Of a DNA stretch of 52,672 nucleotides, positions 31,901 to 40,851 are shown one piece after another. This DNA is from Symbiodinium natans (lineage: Eukaryota > Sar > Dinophyceae > Suessiales > Symbiodiniaceae). Each line of letters starts with the position of its first letter. The first letter of the stretch is position 1. The DNA lies in assembly GCA_905221605.1 (NCBI GenBank), contig CAJNDS010002242.1, positions 505,610 through 558,281 on the forward strand, written 5' to 3'. The translations under genes were made by a program, and so were the position numbers. Below the pieces are notes generated by a model, which ran no database searches, was not told where the DNA came from, and saw only the letters and a list, made by a program, of their open reading frames with translations.

Positions 31901-34693
31901 TTACCCTACTCATCACCCAGTCATAAATACCTATGAACGTGCAAGCATGGCTAAACCTGAAGCCCTGCACCCTTTGAATTCCTACTAGGAAACCAGATAT
32001 TTTGGACCAAGATCGTGCTCCTGCCTAGCCGCGGGCTTACAAACTGAGCTCTTTGTGGCTCTCGAAACGTGATTTTCGTCGCAACCATGCAGTTTCTGAG
32101 GCTTACGTCATCCGTGTCGCGAAAATGTGGCACCCACAAACTTTTCTGTAATTTGGGCGGTTGGATGGGTTTGCTTCGTGCATCCAGTCCATGGAAAATT
32201 TTCATTTTCGTGGTGTTGCCAATGGTGCACTTGCCTTGGTTTGGGGTTTCGGGTGTAGGGGTCCCGTGCGCATTCTGCTCGTCAAGTATAGAAGCGTCGT
32301 TGCTTTTGTCCGCTTTCGAGTGCTCTTGGGGTGGTCTGTGGTGCTCGTGGTCTTGCCCTGAGGATCCATTTGCCCATATAGTACATACTTGGGCCCTGAA
32401 GCTACTATCTAATCATATAGTAACCCCGCTAAGGCCCAAGCATATACGCTATACGAAGTACATACTCTATGCCATATAGGAACATGGATCTTTAGGGATT
32501 GGAGTGTCTTACACAGTTGGGACCCCGCCCATCCGAAATCCAAATCCATGCCAGGTCAAGGCACCCTAAACCCTAAACCCTAAACCCTAAACCCTAAACC
32601 CTAAACCCTAAACCCTAAACCCTAAACCCTAAACCCTAGACCCTAGACCCTAAACCCTAAACCCTAAACCCTAAACCAACACACAAATAAAAGCACATGT
32701 CCATGTCCATCCCAGGTCAGGTCATGCTGGCCCTCTGCCCGGTCATTGAGAGCTGCAACAAGACGGAGATCTTCAGTCCCTCTAGTTGGTCTGACCGTGG
32801 CTTGTCTGAATCATAGACCCTAAACCCTAAACCCTAAACCCTAAACTCTAAACCCTAAACCCTAAACCCTAAACCCTAGGGTTTAGGGCTCAGGGTGTCC
32901 CAAAACCTCCACTACTACTTTCTGAAGAACACCCCCCCCCCAAACGATAAGAAGATTCTTCCTCATAAGAGCAACACACGAATTATGATCTCCTGTTTTT
33001 TTTAGTTCCGCCGGTGTTCGATACCTGGGGACCGAGAGCCTGCGGAACTGTTGAACCAAGGGGCTGAGGGGGGGTTATAATTTGTTTTGAGCAAGCAAGG
33101 TGGCTGGTGCAGGCTCGAAAGGCTGGCGAAAGAGTGTTCTGGAGACGGCTCCTTCCTCGTGGTGAAGAGCGCCACACATGTGGAGCTTGTCGTCAGCTCC
33201 TTCGCGTCTTCCTGCGAAGGCTCTCCTGGCGAAGGCTGCTTTACCGTGGAGAAGGATCGTTCGAGAATCGCGCCGGTGGTGAAGCAGATGCTCAAGCGGA
33301 AGTTGGTCCAGTGCCTGAGGGAAGGAGACTTGCCAAGCTATCGTGTCGTGCTCAACGCGCAGGCAGTCCTTTGCAGAGGCCTTCCCATCGATCCCATCGC
33401 AGATTTGGTCCCGGGCTTCGATTCCTCCCAGCATGAGTCTGATGAGGGCTCACTTCGCGTTGCGCAGTTCTTGTTCCAGAACGGCTTTGCCCAGGTCTCT
33501 GAGTACGACGCCATGGGCTGGTCGCCGATGTGCTACGCAGCCCTTAACGGGGATCCAGCACTGGTGAAGGCCTTGTTGGAAAGGCGCGCGAACCCCAGCG
33601 ATGAGACCAAGAAGGGCCAGCCCCTGCTGGCTGTTTCGAAGCAGATAAGTGCACTCGCCCTTGCAGCTATGTTCCGGAATAACGATGCTGTGAAGCTGCT
33701 TTTGGCGGCCAACTCTGATCTCCATCCCAGAAGATCCAGTGTTCCTTTGTGTCTGGCTTCTTTCGGAAACAATGCCGTTCCTTGGGGACGAGATGAACCC
33801 TAAAAAAGGGTTTATGGCTCATATCCCCTACTAGGAATTCTAGCAGTATAGGGTAGATTGTGACCCTTTAGGGCTCATACCCCTTACTATAGGCCTTATA
33901 GCAGTATAGGGCACAAGACCCCAAGGTTGGCATACAGCTGCTCTGTCAAGCTCGCGCAAGTCCGCACGGCAAGAATCGCCTGGGTATGTCGGCCTTGCAG
34001 CATGCCTGCGCGACGGGAGGCCGCGATGCCGTGGATGCCTAGTAGCAGACGTAGGTAACCTATAACCTCTTTGGGGTAGTATAGTAGAAGGGCAGGTAAC
34101 CTTTAACCTTTTTTGGGGTAGTATAATCCCTTCATCATCCCAAAGGTTAACCTTTAACCTTTTTGGGGTAGTAGAATCCCTTCATCATCCCAAAGGTTAA
34201 CCTTTAATTCCCGCAGGTTTACTGGACAGCTAAGGATATGCTCCTGACACTGGGGGAAGGTCGCCTAGACCTGACGGGTTCGCTACATGCGGCCACGCTG
34301 CTTCAAGGAGGTACACATGCCATGGTTGCCAAGTTGATTCAAGCACGGGCAGATGTGAACGAGCAGCTGAGCCTCCAGCCGTTCACGATGCTGGGTCTGT
34401 TCTGTAACCTGAAGGGCTTGGAGTTCAGATTGAAGAACCCAACGAGGCTGCGCACCTTCGGCTATCACCATCACAGGGCAACGCCCCTGATGGTCGCCAT
34501 GCTCGTCGGAAACTTTGAGGCTGCTGCTGCTCTTATTTCTTTCGGTGCGAGCCTAGACACGCCGAATTCCAGAGGGATTATGGCCGCGGATCTAGTTCGC
34601 GCCGGGTCTACGCCCCAACTCCTGAAAGACGCAGCGTCGGGCCATCTTCCACTCTCTGCCATTGCAGAGGACTTTGACACCTTTGAGATATAG
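28916..34693 (+). CDS. Ankyrin-repeat protein, copy 1 (10 introns)
   Basis: Exons are 28916-29014, 29158-29214, 29466-29579, 30018-30090, 30635-30720, 31393-31434, 31507-31594, 32716-32796, 33100-33776, 33926-34033 and 34235-34693. They total 1884 nt and encode 627 aa, identical in length to copy 2. The N half has FVSHQW, HPDPERKQF (across an intron), FYIWYDYFSCPQ and SDRGWCRLERLAKE, a conserved order I know from dinoflagellate predicted proteins. It resembles a TIR/HET-like fold by the SHxW and WxDxxxxPQ motifs (inference). The C half has ankyrin repeats (GWSPMCYAALNGDPALVKAL; TPLMVAMLVGNFEAAAALIS). Donors are GC, GA, GA, GC, GA, GA, GT, GT, GT, GA, and all acceptors are AG|G. The ATG is the first shared with copy 2. 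Probably a protein-protein interaction or signalling protein. No signal peptide is seen. Confidence 0.88.
29586..29755. mobile_element. Family K element at the start of ankyrin copy 1 intron 3
   Basis: AAGCTGCTCTTTGCGTAAGA at the left pairs with GGGGTTCTGAAGCAAATAGT at the right. It begins six bases after the GA donor. Copy 2 has a related K element at the same place (37063 onward), so this insertion predates the duplication. Confidence 0.7.
30117..30237. repeat. (TTTATAGGG)n tract
   Basis: Nonamer units, a TA-expanded form of the telomere heptamer, lie in copy 1 intron 4. Copy 2 intron 4 has the same type of tract at about 37920-38030. A third lies at 23530-23740. Confidence 0.9.
30376..30496. 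mobile_element. Palindromic element family E in intron 4
   Basis: GGGATGTTCCCCCTTATACT and ACTGACAGCCCTTAGTAGGG at the left pair with ACGGACTGCCAGTATCAGGG at the right. A CCCTAAA-type segment lies at the apex (30440-30468), and the right end runs directly into a long CCCTAAA tract. Confidence 0.6.
30721..31392 (+). mobile_element. Copy-1-only intron 5: nested palindromic elements with family A ends
   Basis: The intron starts GA then GACTTGGTAGCCCAG and ends CTGGGCTACCAAG before exon G. The two ends are therefore the two ends of family A. Copy 2 lacks it and joins GAGCCG-TGG-GATTTC directly. Inside are a TTTAGGG tract (30756-30847), a family K element (30960-31183) and a family H segment (31200-31345). 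Splicing at GA...AG|G restores the copy 2 reading frame exactly. Confidence 0.85.
30960..31183. mobile_element. Family K element nested in intron 5
   Basis: TTGCTTAAGAACCCCCCCCC at the left pairs with GCGGGTTCTTATGCACATAG at the right. The interior is longer than in the other K copies (about 220 bp) with no convincing ORF. Confidence 0.65.
31614..31742. mobile_element. Palindromic element, family G (single copy) in intron 7
   Basis: ATTTGGGTGGTTGTCAAAAT and GGGTCCTTTTTGGG at the left pair with CCAAAAAGGGACCAGAATTT and GCCAACCACCCATTT at the right. A TTTAGGG tract fills the apex (31670-31698). Confidence 0.7.
31750..32540 (-). other. Unique intronic block of copy 1 with a minus-strand exon-like frame
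   Basis: Copy 2 has no counterpart. On the minus strand 32205-31953 is open for 84 codons (begins MKIFHGLDARSKPIQPPKLQ) and ends at a CAG|GTTTAG donor. The + frames are hydrophobic and unlikely. A family J palindrome lies at 32378-32460 (ACTTGGGCCC ... GGCCCAAGCA). This may be a nested antisense gene fragment or captured DNA. Confidence 0.35.
33777..33925 (+). mobile_element. Copy-1-only intron 9 with CCTTGGGG terminal inverted repeats
   Basis: The 149-bp intron is GTT, then CCTTGGGG ... CCCCAAG, followed by exon GTTGGC. The inverted repeats are CCTTGGGG and CCCCAAGG, and TT/GTT is repeated on both sides. The interior holds a 56-58 bp imperfect tandem duplication (GGCTCATA...GCAGTATAGGG twice). 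Copy 2 lacks it precisely. Confidence 0.88.
34034..34234 (+). mobile_element. Copy-1-only intron 10 (GA-AG) with internal repeats
   Basis: It is inserted between GTG and GAT of copy 2, with GGAT present on both sides. Splicing GA...AG|G removes 201 bp exactly. The interior repeats TTAACCTTTTTTGGGGTAGT three times and the segment ATCCCTTCATCATCCCAAAG twice. A GT...AG alternative (GCC|GTGGAT to CCCGCAG|GTTTAC) would stay in frame and add five codons. Confidence 0.85.
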
Positions 34694-36333
34694 TCTGGAA
34701 GGGAGGCCCTTTTTGGGAGTTGAGTTGTTCGAAAATCTCGTGTTTTCAGAGGGTTGCTTGGGAATCTCTTCAAGCTTGAAAAGGGCCAGCACCTACCAGA
34801 CGCAGGGCTACGCCTGCAGCAAGAGCATCCGAGAGGCCGATTGTTTTTCCGCACTGCAGGCTCATCTCTGGCTCTTGCGTGGGCCTTTTCATCTCCGACT
34901 CGCGTGAAGACGTGGAAAAGTCGCGTTTGGGGAGAAGCCCCTGACCCCAACCCTTCATCCCCCACCCCTCTGTAGACCCTACAGCCCGGAAAGCCAGCAA
35001 TCCCCATCCTTCAAGAAAGTAGCTTGAAATGTTCCCCCGAATACTTAGAGTCCGTAATGGGGATTACAACAGGGGGTACTCTCATCCCTATAACCCTAAA
35101 CCCTAAACCCTAAGCCCTAAAACCTAAACCCTGAACCCTGAACCCTAAACCCTCAATCCTAAACCCTAAACCCTAAACCCTAGCCGAACCTACTCAGGAC
35201 CGTTAGAAAAAGGGAGAGACATCCCAAGATGTAGGCTGCAAGGAGGGGGCATGATCCCTGTCCTGGTCCCGCAGAACACCAAACGACTCAGGGTTTTAGG
35301 GCAAGCCGCTAAACCATACATGATCTAGTAACTGATTTAGGGTTAGGGTTTAGGGTTTAGGGTTTAGGGTTGAGGGTTGAGGGTTGAGGGTTGAGGGTTT
35401 AGGGTTGAGGAAGGGTTTAGGGTTTAGGGTTAGGACGCAACCTGAACCTTAAACAAGAACCTTGAACCTGAAGTCCTAAACCCCCCAAAGCCCTAAAGCC
35501 GACGAATCAAGCCTTAAACCTCATCTTCACCCCGGAAACCCCAACAAGGGGGTAAGAAGATCATCTCGGAATACCAGAGTCCTTATGTTCCCTCTATCTT
35601 CCTACTCTATTCTTGGGGTTCCCTGTTTGGGGCTCCCTTAAACCCCCAACCCTACACCCTAAACCCTTTCCTGTTTTGGGGTTTCCATTTAAGTCCCGGT
35701 ACCACACACCTTCGAAGCCTTGGCGTGCCAGCCTTGTCTTGGGGCCCTTTTGGCCAAACTTTGGTGTGCAGTGAAGGCGTGCTAAAGTTGAAAAGGTTTA
35801 GGGTTTAGGGTTTAGGGTTTAGGGTTTTGGGTTTTGGGTTTTGGGTTTTGGGGTTTAAGGTTTAGGGTCGAGGAAGTGTATAGCTAATAGCTACTAGGTT
35901 TTTTGTTTCAGTTCATGCGCCTACTTTCCGGGGCATCGCATGGAGCCGTCCGTTTGCCCCTGTTTGCTGCCCAAAGGGTCCCTAAACCCGAAACCCTAAA
36001 CCCTAAACCCTAAACCTTAAGCCGGAGTTCTCAGCGACCACGGACCCACCTATAGGGCTTGTCGGGGTTTAGGGTTTACAGGGTGCAGAGAGTGTGTGGG
36101 GTCTAACGGAAGTTCATGGTCCCTTAATTACTCTGGTCCCGCACCTCCTTAAAGGGTTCTGAAGTATGGGCCCTCGGGGTTAATACGACATGTAAGGGGG
36201 ATATAAGGGTTCCCCAATTGAGGGCCCACATTCAGGGACCATGCAACTGCCCTAAACCCTAAACCCTAAACCCTAAACCCTAAACCCTAAACCCTGAACC
36301 CTGAACCCTGAACCCTGAACCGAGTTGTCCTCC
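34694..36333. other. Spacer between ankyrin copies
   Basis: 34694-34885 is a 3' flank homologous to 40852-41010. After that come a family E element with a CCCTAAA apex (35021-35230), telomere tracts, a family F element (36111-36249) and one weak island (about 35915-35980, FMRLLSGASHGAVRLPLFAA). The overlapping ORFs in 34.5-35.0 kb are shadows of the last ankyrin exon and its 3' flank. Confidence 0.6.
36111..36249. mobile_element. Palindromic element, family F
   Basis: AGTTCATGGTCCCTTAATTA pairs with CATTCAGGGACCATGCAACT. It sits just upstream of ankyrin copy 2, separated from its ATG by a CCCTAAA/CCCTGAA tract. Confidence 0.7.
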
Positions 36334-39300
36334 ATGTCGTGCTTGCCATGCTTGCCAAGCTTTGCACCTGTTCCACCTGACACGGCGCTGTCGCGGTATG
36401 CACGGACACTAGAGGCGACACCCGCCTCGGAGGCAGAGGGAGCGAGATCTAGCCGTTAGAAAAAGCCTCCAAGGTTCAGGGTTTAGGGTTTAGGGTTTAG
36501 GGCTTAGGGCTTAGGGCTTAGGGGCTTAGGGGCTTAGGGGCTTAGGGGCTTAGGGGCTTAGGGGCTTAGGGGCTTAGGGGCTTAGGGGCTTAGGGGCTTA
36601 GGGGCTTAGGGGGGCTTGGGGCTCAGAGGGTGTGGGGCTCAGAACCTAACCCATGTGATCCTAAAGCGTTCCAGTCCTTCCGATTTGTCGACAGGCTGGC
36701 CGGATCTATTTTCCGATGTACACCGTTCCGTTGGGTGCGGTGTTGCAGATGGAGCCTTGGCTAGGTTGAGGGTTCAGGGTTAGGCTTTAGGGCTTAAGGT
36801 TTAAGGCCTTGGGATTTCTTCAATTGTTCCTCCATATTCGGCTTCCGAGGCGGCCCCTAAACCCTTAACCCTCAAGTCTCTAACGCCCATCCCTAAACCT
36901 CTAAACCCTAAACCCTAAACCCTAGAAACCCTGCAGCAAACCTAGGAGAAGATCAAGCCGCACGAGGAGCTGTTGCAAGAAGGCGCCCTCACGGTGGTCG
37001 ACGAGAGAACGGGGCGCACGGCCTTCGTTTCGCACCAGTGGGTGGGCCAGCATCACCCAGAGCCTTAAGCTGCTATTCCTAAACCCTAGCCCCTAAACCC
37101 TAAACCCTAGGCCCTAAACCTTAAGCTGCTATTAGCAGAAGAACCCCCCCAAATTCAAAATTCTCTTCCTTGCAAGGATCCCCCAAAAACGTATTTTCGT
37201 TATAAGGGCAATGAAAGTGGGCTTTCTGCTGTTTGCATCAGAACCCTCCCAAAAAAATGACATATAGTCTTCGGCCCTAAACCCTAAACCCTTATAAACC
37301 CTTGTAAACCCTCATAAACCCTAACCTTTATAAACCCTAATAACCCTAAACCCTACACCCTAAACCCTAAACCCTATAGACCCCAAACCCTAAACCCTAA
37401 ACCCCAAAACTCCTAAACCCCTAAACCCCAAACCCTAAACCCTAAACCCTGAGCCCCAAACCCTGAACCCCAAACCCTAAACCCCAAACCCTAAACCCTA
37501 AAACCCTAAACCCTAAACCCCAAATCCTCAACCCTAAACCCTAAGCCCCAAACCCTAAACCCCAAACCCTAAACCCAAGACCCCAAGCCCTAAACCCTAA
37601 ACCCTAAACCCTATAAACCCCAAACCCTAAACCCTAAACCCTAAACCCTATGGCCCAAACCCTAAACCCCCAAACCCCAAACCCTAAACCCTAAACCCCA
37701 AACCCTAAACCCTAAACCCTAAACCCTAAACCCTAAACCCCAAACCCCTAAACCCTAAACCCTAAACCTTCAGGATCCGCAGCACAAGCAGTTCGGGGTT
37801 CTCCAGGATGCCCTACGAAACATCTTGTCGGGGGTCACGCAAGTGAGCGCCTGGGCCCGAAGTCCTCCCTTTTGGGGGTTAGGGTTTAGGGTTAGGTTTT
37901 AGGGTTTAGGGTTTAGGGTTTAGGGTTTTTAGGGTTTTTAGGGTTTTTAGGGTTTATAGGGTTTACAGGGTTTATAGGGTTTATAGGGTTTATAGGGTTC
38001 ATAGGGTTTATAGGGTTTGTTTTTTTAGGGTTTAGGGGAGCATTCCTGGGATCTCTTGTCTTTCTCTCTTTTTTGGGGCTTAGGATTTCTTTTGCTTTTC
38101 AGGGTGTTTCTGTTGGGTAGAACGCTGGGATCTCTTGTATGCTCTCCCGTTCACTGTTTCAAGAGGATCTTGCTCACCCTAAAGTCAGGGCCTAGGCCGC
38201 CCCCCTACAGAGGCAGGGCGGCGGTTAAGCCCTGTGGCGAAAGTCGCGAAAGTCGACCTCGCTTGCCCGCCTCCTGCAGCCCGGAGGTCGGTGGCACCCA
38301 CGATGGGCCCGGTACCAAAACAGGTTTTTCCGCGGACCCTAAACCACAAGGTCTTTGCCTGGAGGTGCCCCCAGGCCAGGAGGACCCGGACCCCTCACCG
38401 CAGCGTGGTTTCCTGGCCCGCCCTCCTCCTGCCCTCCCCTCCTGCCCCCTGTGCCTGGCCCTCCGTCAAACCCTCTAAACCTCTCCTTTTCTGTCCTAGG
38501 ACCTGGCCTCAAACCTTTCGCTTGGCTGAAAGTGGCCATCGGTGACGGAAAGGTTTTTTTGAAAGTAAGCGATTGTCATGAGTTTAGCCTAAACCCTAAA
38601 AGGAATAGGTTTGGGTGGTTTTAGCGCCTCGGACGGCGTGGGGTGGGAGAAAAATATTAGATGGCCCTCCACAATCGGGCCAGAGCTGCTCTTCGCAGCT
38701 GCCGAAGCATTCGAGCCGCTGCTGCATCCTAACCTTCACAGCATCTACGCCCTATTACAGCAAACCCTAAGCCCTAAACCCTAAACCGAAAAAAGAGGGT
38801 TCAAGTGGCCGAGGTCTAGATGTGGTGACAGAGATCATCTTCGGCAAGTCACCAGCAAATCTGGCTGCCCAGTCCATGGACCACACATTGGAGCCGTGGG
38901 ATTTCTACCTTTGGTACGACTATTTCTCCTGCCCCCAGAAGGATTAGGGATTAGGGTTTAGGGTTTAGGGTGTAGGGTGTAGGGTTTAGGGTTCTTAAGG
39001 GAGGGGGGGGGAACCTTCGGGAGCCTTAGGGAGTAGTGGGGAGTATTAGGGAACTTTGGGTTTCTCCTGCCCCCAGAAGGAGCACCAGGGTGACTCAAGC
39101 AAGAGCTACGACGTCAACGGCGGGCTTGCACGAGCCATCCGCAGCATACCCGCGTACGTCGCCCAGTGTCGCCCGAGGTTGATATGGAGTTCGCTTGCAG
39201 GTCACTGCAGGTCCGAACCCCCCCTATAAACATCCTTCATAGTAGCTCTTGATAGCCCTATTCATATAGCCCTACCTGGCCCCGTCGCTTTCGCTTTTTA

Positions 39301-40851
39301 GACAAAACAGGCCTAAACTCTAAACCCTAAACCCGAAACCCTAAACCCTAAACCCTAAACCCTAAACCAACGCACATGTCCAAGTCCATCCCAGGTCAGG
39401 TCATGCTTGCGCTCTGCCCGGTCATTGAGAGCTGTGACCAGAAGGAGATCCTCAGTCCATCGAGTTGGTCTGGTCGCGGCTTGTGTAGAATCGGTTTAGG
39501 GTATAGGGTTGAGGGTTTAGGGTGTAGGGTTTAGGGCTTAGTAGATTTTTATGCCAGCTTTCTGCCTTGGAGGGCCAGCCGCCCGTGATTTGTTTTGAGC
39601 AAGCAAGGTGGCTGGTGCAGGCTCGAAAGGCTGGCGAAAGAGTGTTCTGGAGACGGCTCCTTCCTCATGGTCAAGAGCGCCACACATGTGGAGCTTGTCG
39701 TAACATCCTTCGCGTCTTCCTGCGAAGGCTCTCCTGGCAAAGGCTGCTTTACGGTGGAGAAGGATCGTTCGAGAATCGCGCCGGTGGTGAAGCAGATGCT
39801 CAAGCAGAAGCTGGTCCAGTGCCTCCGGGAAGGAGATTTGCCCAGCTATCGTGTCGTGCTCAACGTGCAGGCAATACTTTGCAGAGGCCTTCCCATCGAT
39901 CCCATCGCAGATATGGTCCCAGGCTTCGATCCCTCCCAGCATGAGTCTGATGAGGGCTCACTTCGCGTTGCGCAGTTCTTGTTCCAGAACGGCTTTGCCC
40001 AGGTCTCTGAGTACGACGCCATGGGGTGGTCGCCGATGTGCTACGCAGCCCTTAACGGGGATCCAGCATTGGTGAAGGCCTTGTTGGAAAGGCGCGCTAA
40101 CCCCAGCGATGAAACCAAGAGAGGCCAGCCACTGCTGGCCATAGCTAGGAAGGTGAGCGCACTCGCCATTGCTGCTCTGTTCCAGAACAATGATGCTGTC
40201 AGGCTGCTTTTGGTGGCCCGGGCCGACATCCATCCCAGAAGATCCAGTGTTCCTTTGTGTCTGGCTTCTTTCGGAAATAATGCAGTTGGCATACAGCTGC
40301 TCTGTCATGCTCGCGCAAGTCCGCACGGCAAGAATCGCCTGGGTATGTCGGCCCTGCAACATGCGTGCGCGACGGGTGGCCGGGATGCTGTGGATATGCT
40401 CCTGACACTGGGGGAAGGTCGCCTAGACCTGACGGGTTCGCTACATGCGGCCACGCTGCTTCAAGGAGGTACACATGCCATGGTTGCCAAGTTGATTCAA
40501 GCACGGGCAGATGTGAACGAGCAGCTGAGCCTCCAGCCGTTCACGATGCTGGGTCTGTTCTGTAACCTGAAGGGCTTGGAGTTCAGATTGAGAAACCCGA
40601 CGAGGCTGCGCACCTTCGGCTATCACCATCACAGGGCAACGCCCCTGATGGTCGCCATGCTCGTCGGAAACTTTGAGGCTGCTGCTGCTCTTATTTCTTT
40701 CGGTGCGAGCCTAGACACGCCGAATTCCCGAGGGATTATGGCCGCGGATCTAGTTCGCGCCGGGTCTACGCCCCAACTCCTGAAAGACGCAGCGTCGGGC
40801 CAACTGCCACTCTCTGCCATTGCAGAGGAGTGTGACACCTTTGAGATATAG
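36334..40851 (+). CDS. Ankyrin-repeat protein, copy 2 (7 introns)
   Basis: Exons are 36334-36432, 36695-36751, 36946-37059, 37774-37846, 38814-38941, 39080-39167, 39395-39475 and 39608-40851, totalling 1884 nt (627 aa). The architecture is as copy 1: MSCLPCLPSFAPVPPDTALS start, RIYFPMYTVPLGAVLQM, PHEELLQEGALTVVDERTG, FVSHQW, HPDPQHKQFGVLQDALRN, WYDYFSCPQ, RGWCRLER and an uninterrupted ankyrin exon of 1244 nt ending CDTFEI. Donors are GC, GA, GA, GC, GA, GT, GC, and all acceptors are AG|G. At the RGWC junction copy 2 uses GC where copy 1 has GT. Compared with copy 1 it lacks three introns. By hand count the last 459 nt differ at about 8 sites, while exon 3 (114 nt) differs at about 10. Both copies look intact. 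Confidence 0.9.
36500..36615. repeat. (CTTAGGGG)n octamer tract in copy 2 intron 1
   Basis: Thirteen or so CTTAGGGG units preceded by TTTAGGG and CTTAGGG units. This variant is not seen in copy 1. Confidence 0.93.
37063..37133. repeat. Telomere tract with 15-bp direct repeats inside a family K element
   Basis: CCTTAAGCTGCTATT occurs at 37063-37077 and 37119-37133, flanking about 41 bp of CCCTAAA-type units. Copy 1 has the uninterrupted K end at the same intron position. Confidence 0.85.
38090..38770 (+). CDS. Nested exon-like sequences in copy 2 intron 4
   Basis: This GC-rich block has no counterpart in copy 1 intron 4. 38500-38565 lies between a classic pyrimidine-tract acceptor (TTCTGTCCTAG|G) and a GTAAGC donor and reads GPGLKPFAWLKVAIGDGKVF then LK. 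About 38683-38760 reads LLFAAAEAFEPLLHPNLHSI. 38220-38480 is proline-rich in two open frames. It may be exons of a nested gene, an alternative exon or a captured gene fragment. Confidence 0.4.
38923..39081. repeat. Copy 2 intron 5: telomere-type insert flanked by 21-bp exon duplication
   Basis: TTTCTCCTGCCCCCAGAAGGA occurs at 38923-38943 (exon) and 39061-39081. Between them lie TTTAGGG units and a short AGGGAGTAG segment like that at 21895-21950. The second copy supplies the pyrimidine tract and the AG of the acceptor. Confidence 0.92.

Noticed and set aside
32069-32479. 136-codon + ORF
   Set aside because: It lies wholly in ankyrin intron 7, is cysteine/tryptophan-rich without homologue in copy 2, and runs into a palindromic element.
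34034-34234. GT-AG reading of copy 1 intron 10 keeping five extra codons
   Set aside because: Possible, but the GA-AG reading restores the exact copy 2 length. It is recorded as an alternative that cDNA could decide.
38056-38624. Long overlapping ORFs as the main coding sequence of copy 2
   Set aside because: They fall in intron 4 of a gene model with exact length agreement to copy 1. They are kept only as a nested candidate.
39538-39942. Minus-strand ORFs opposite the ankyrin exons (also near 33.1-33.8 and 40.0-40.6 kb)
   Set aside because: Shadow frames. The plus frame matches the paralogue, has ankyrin motifs and shows codon bias.
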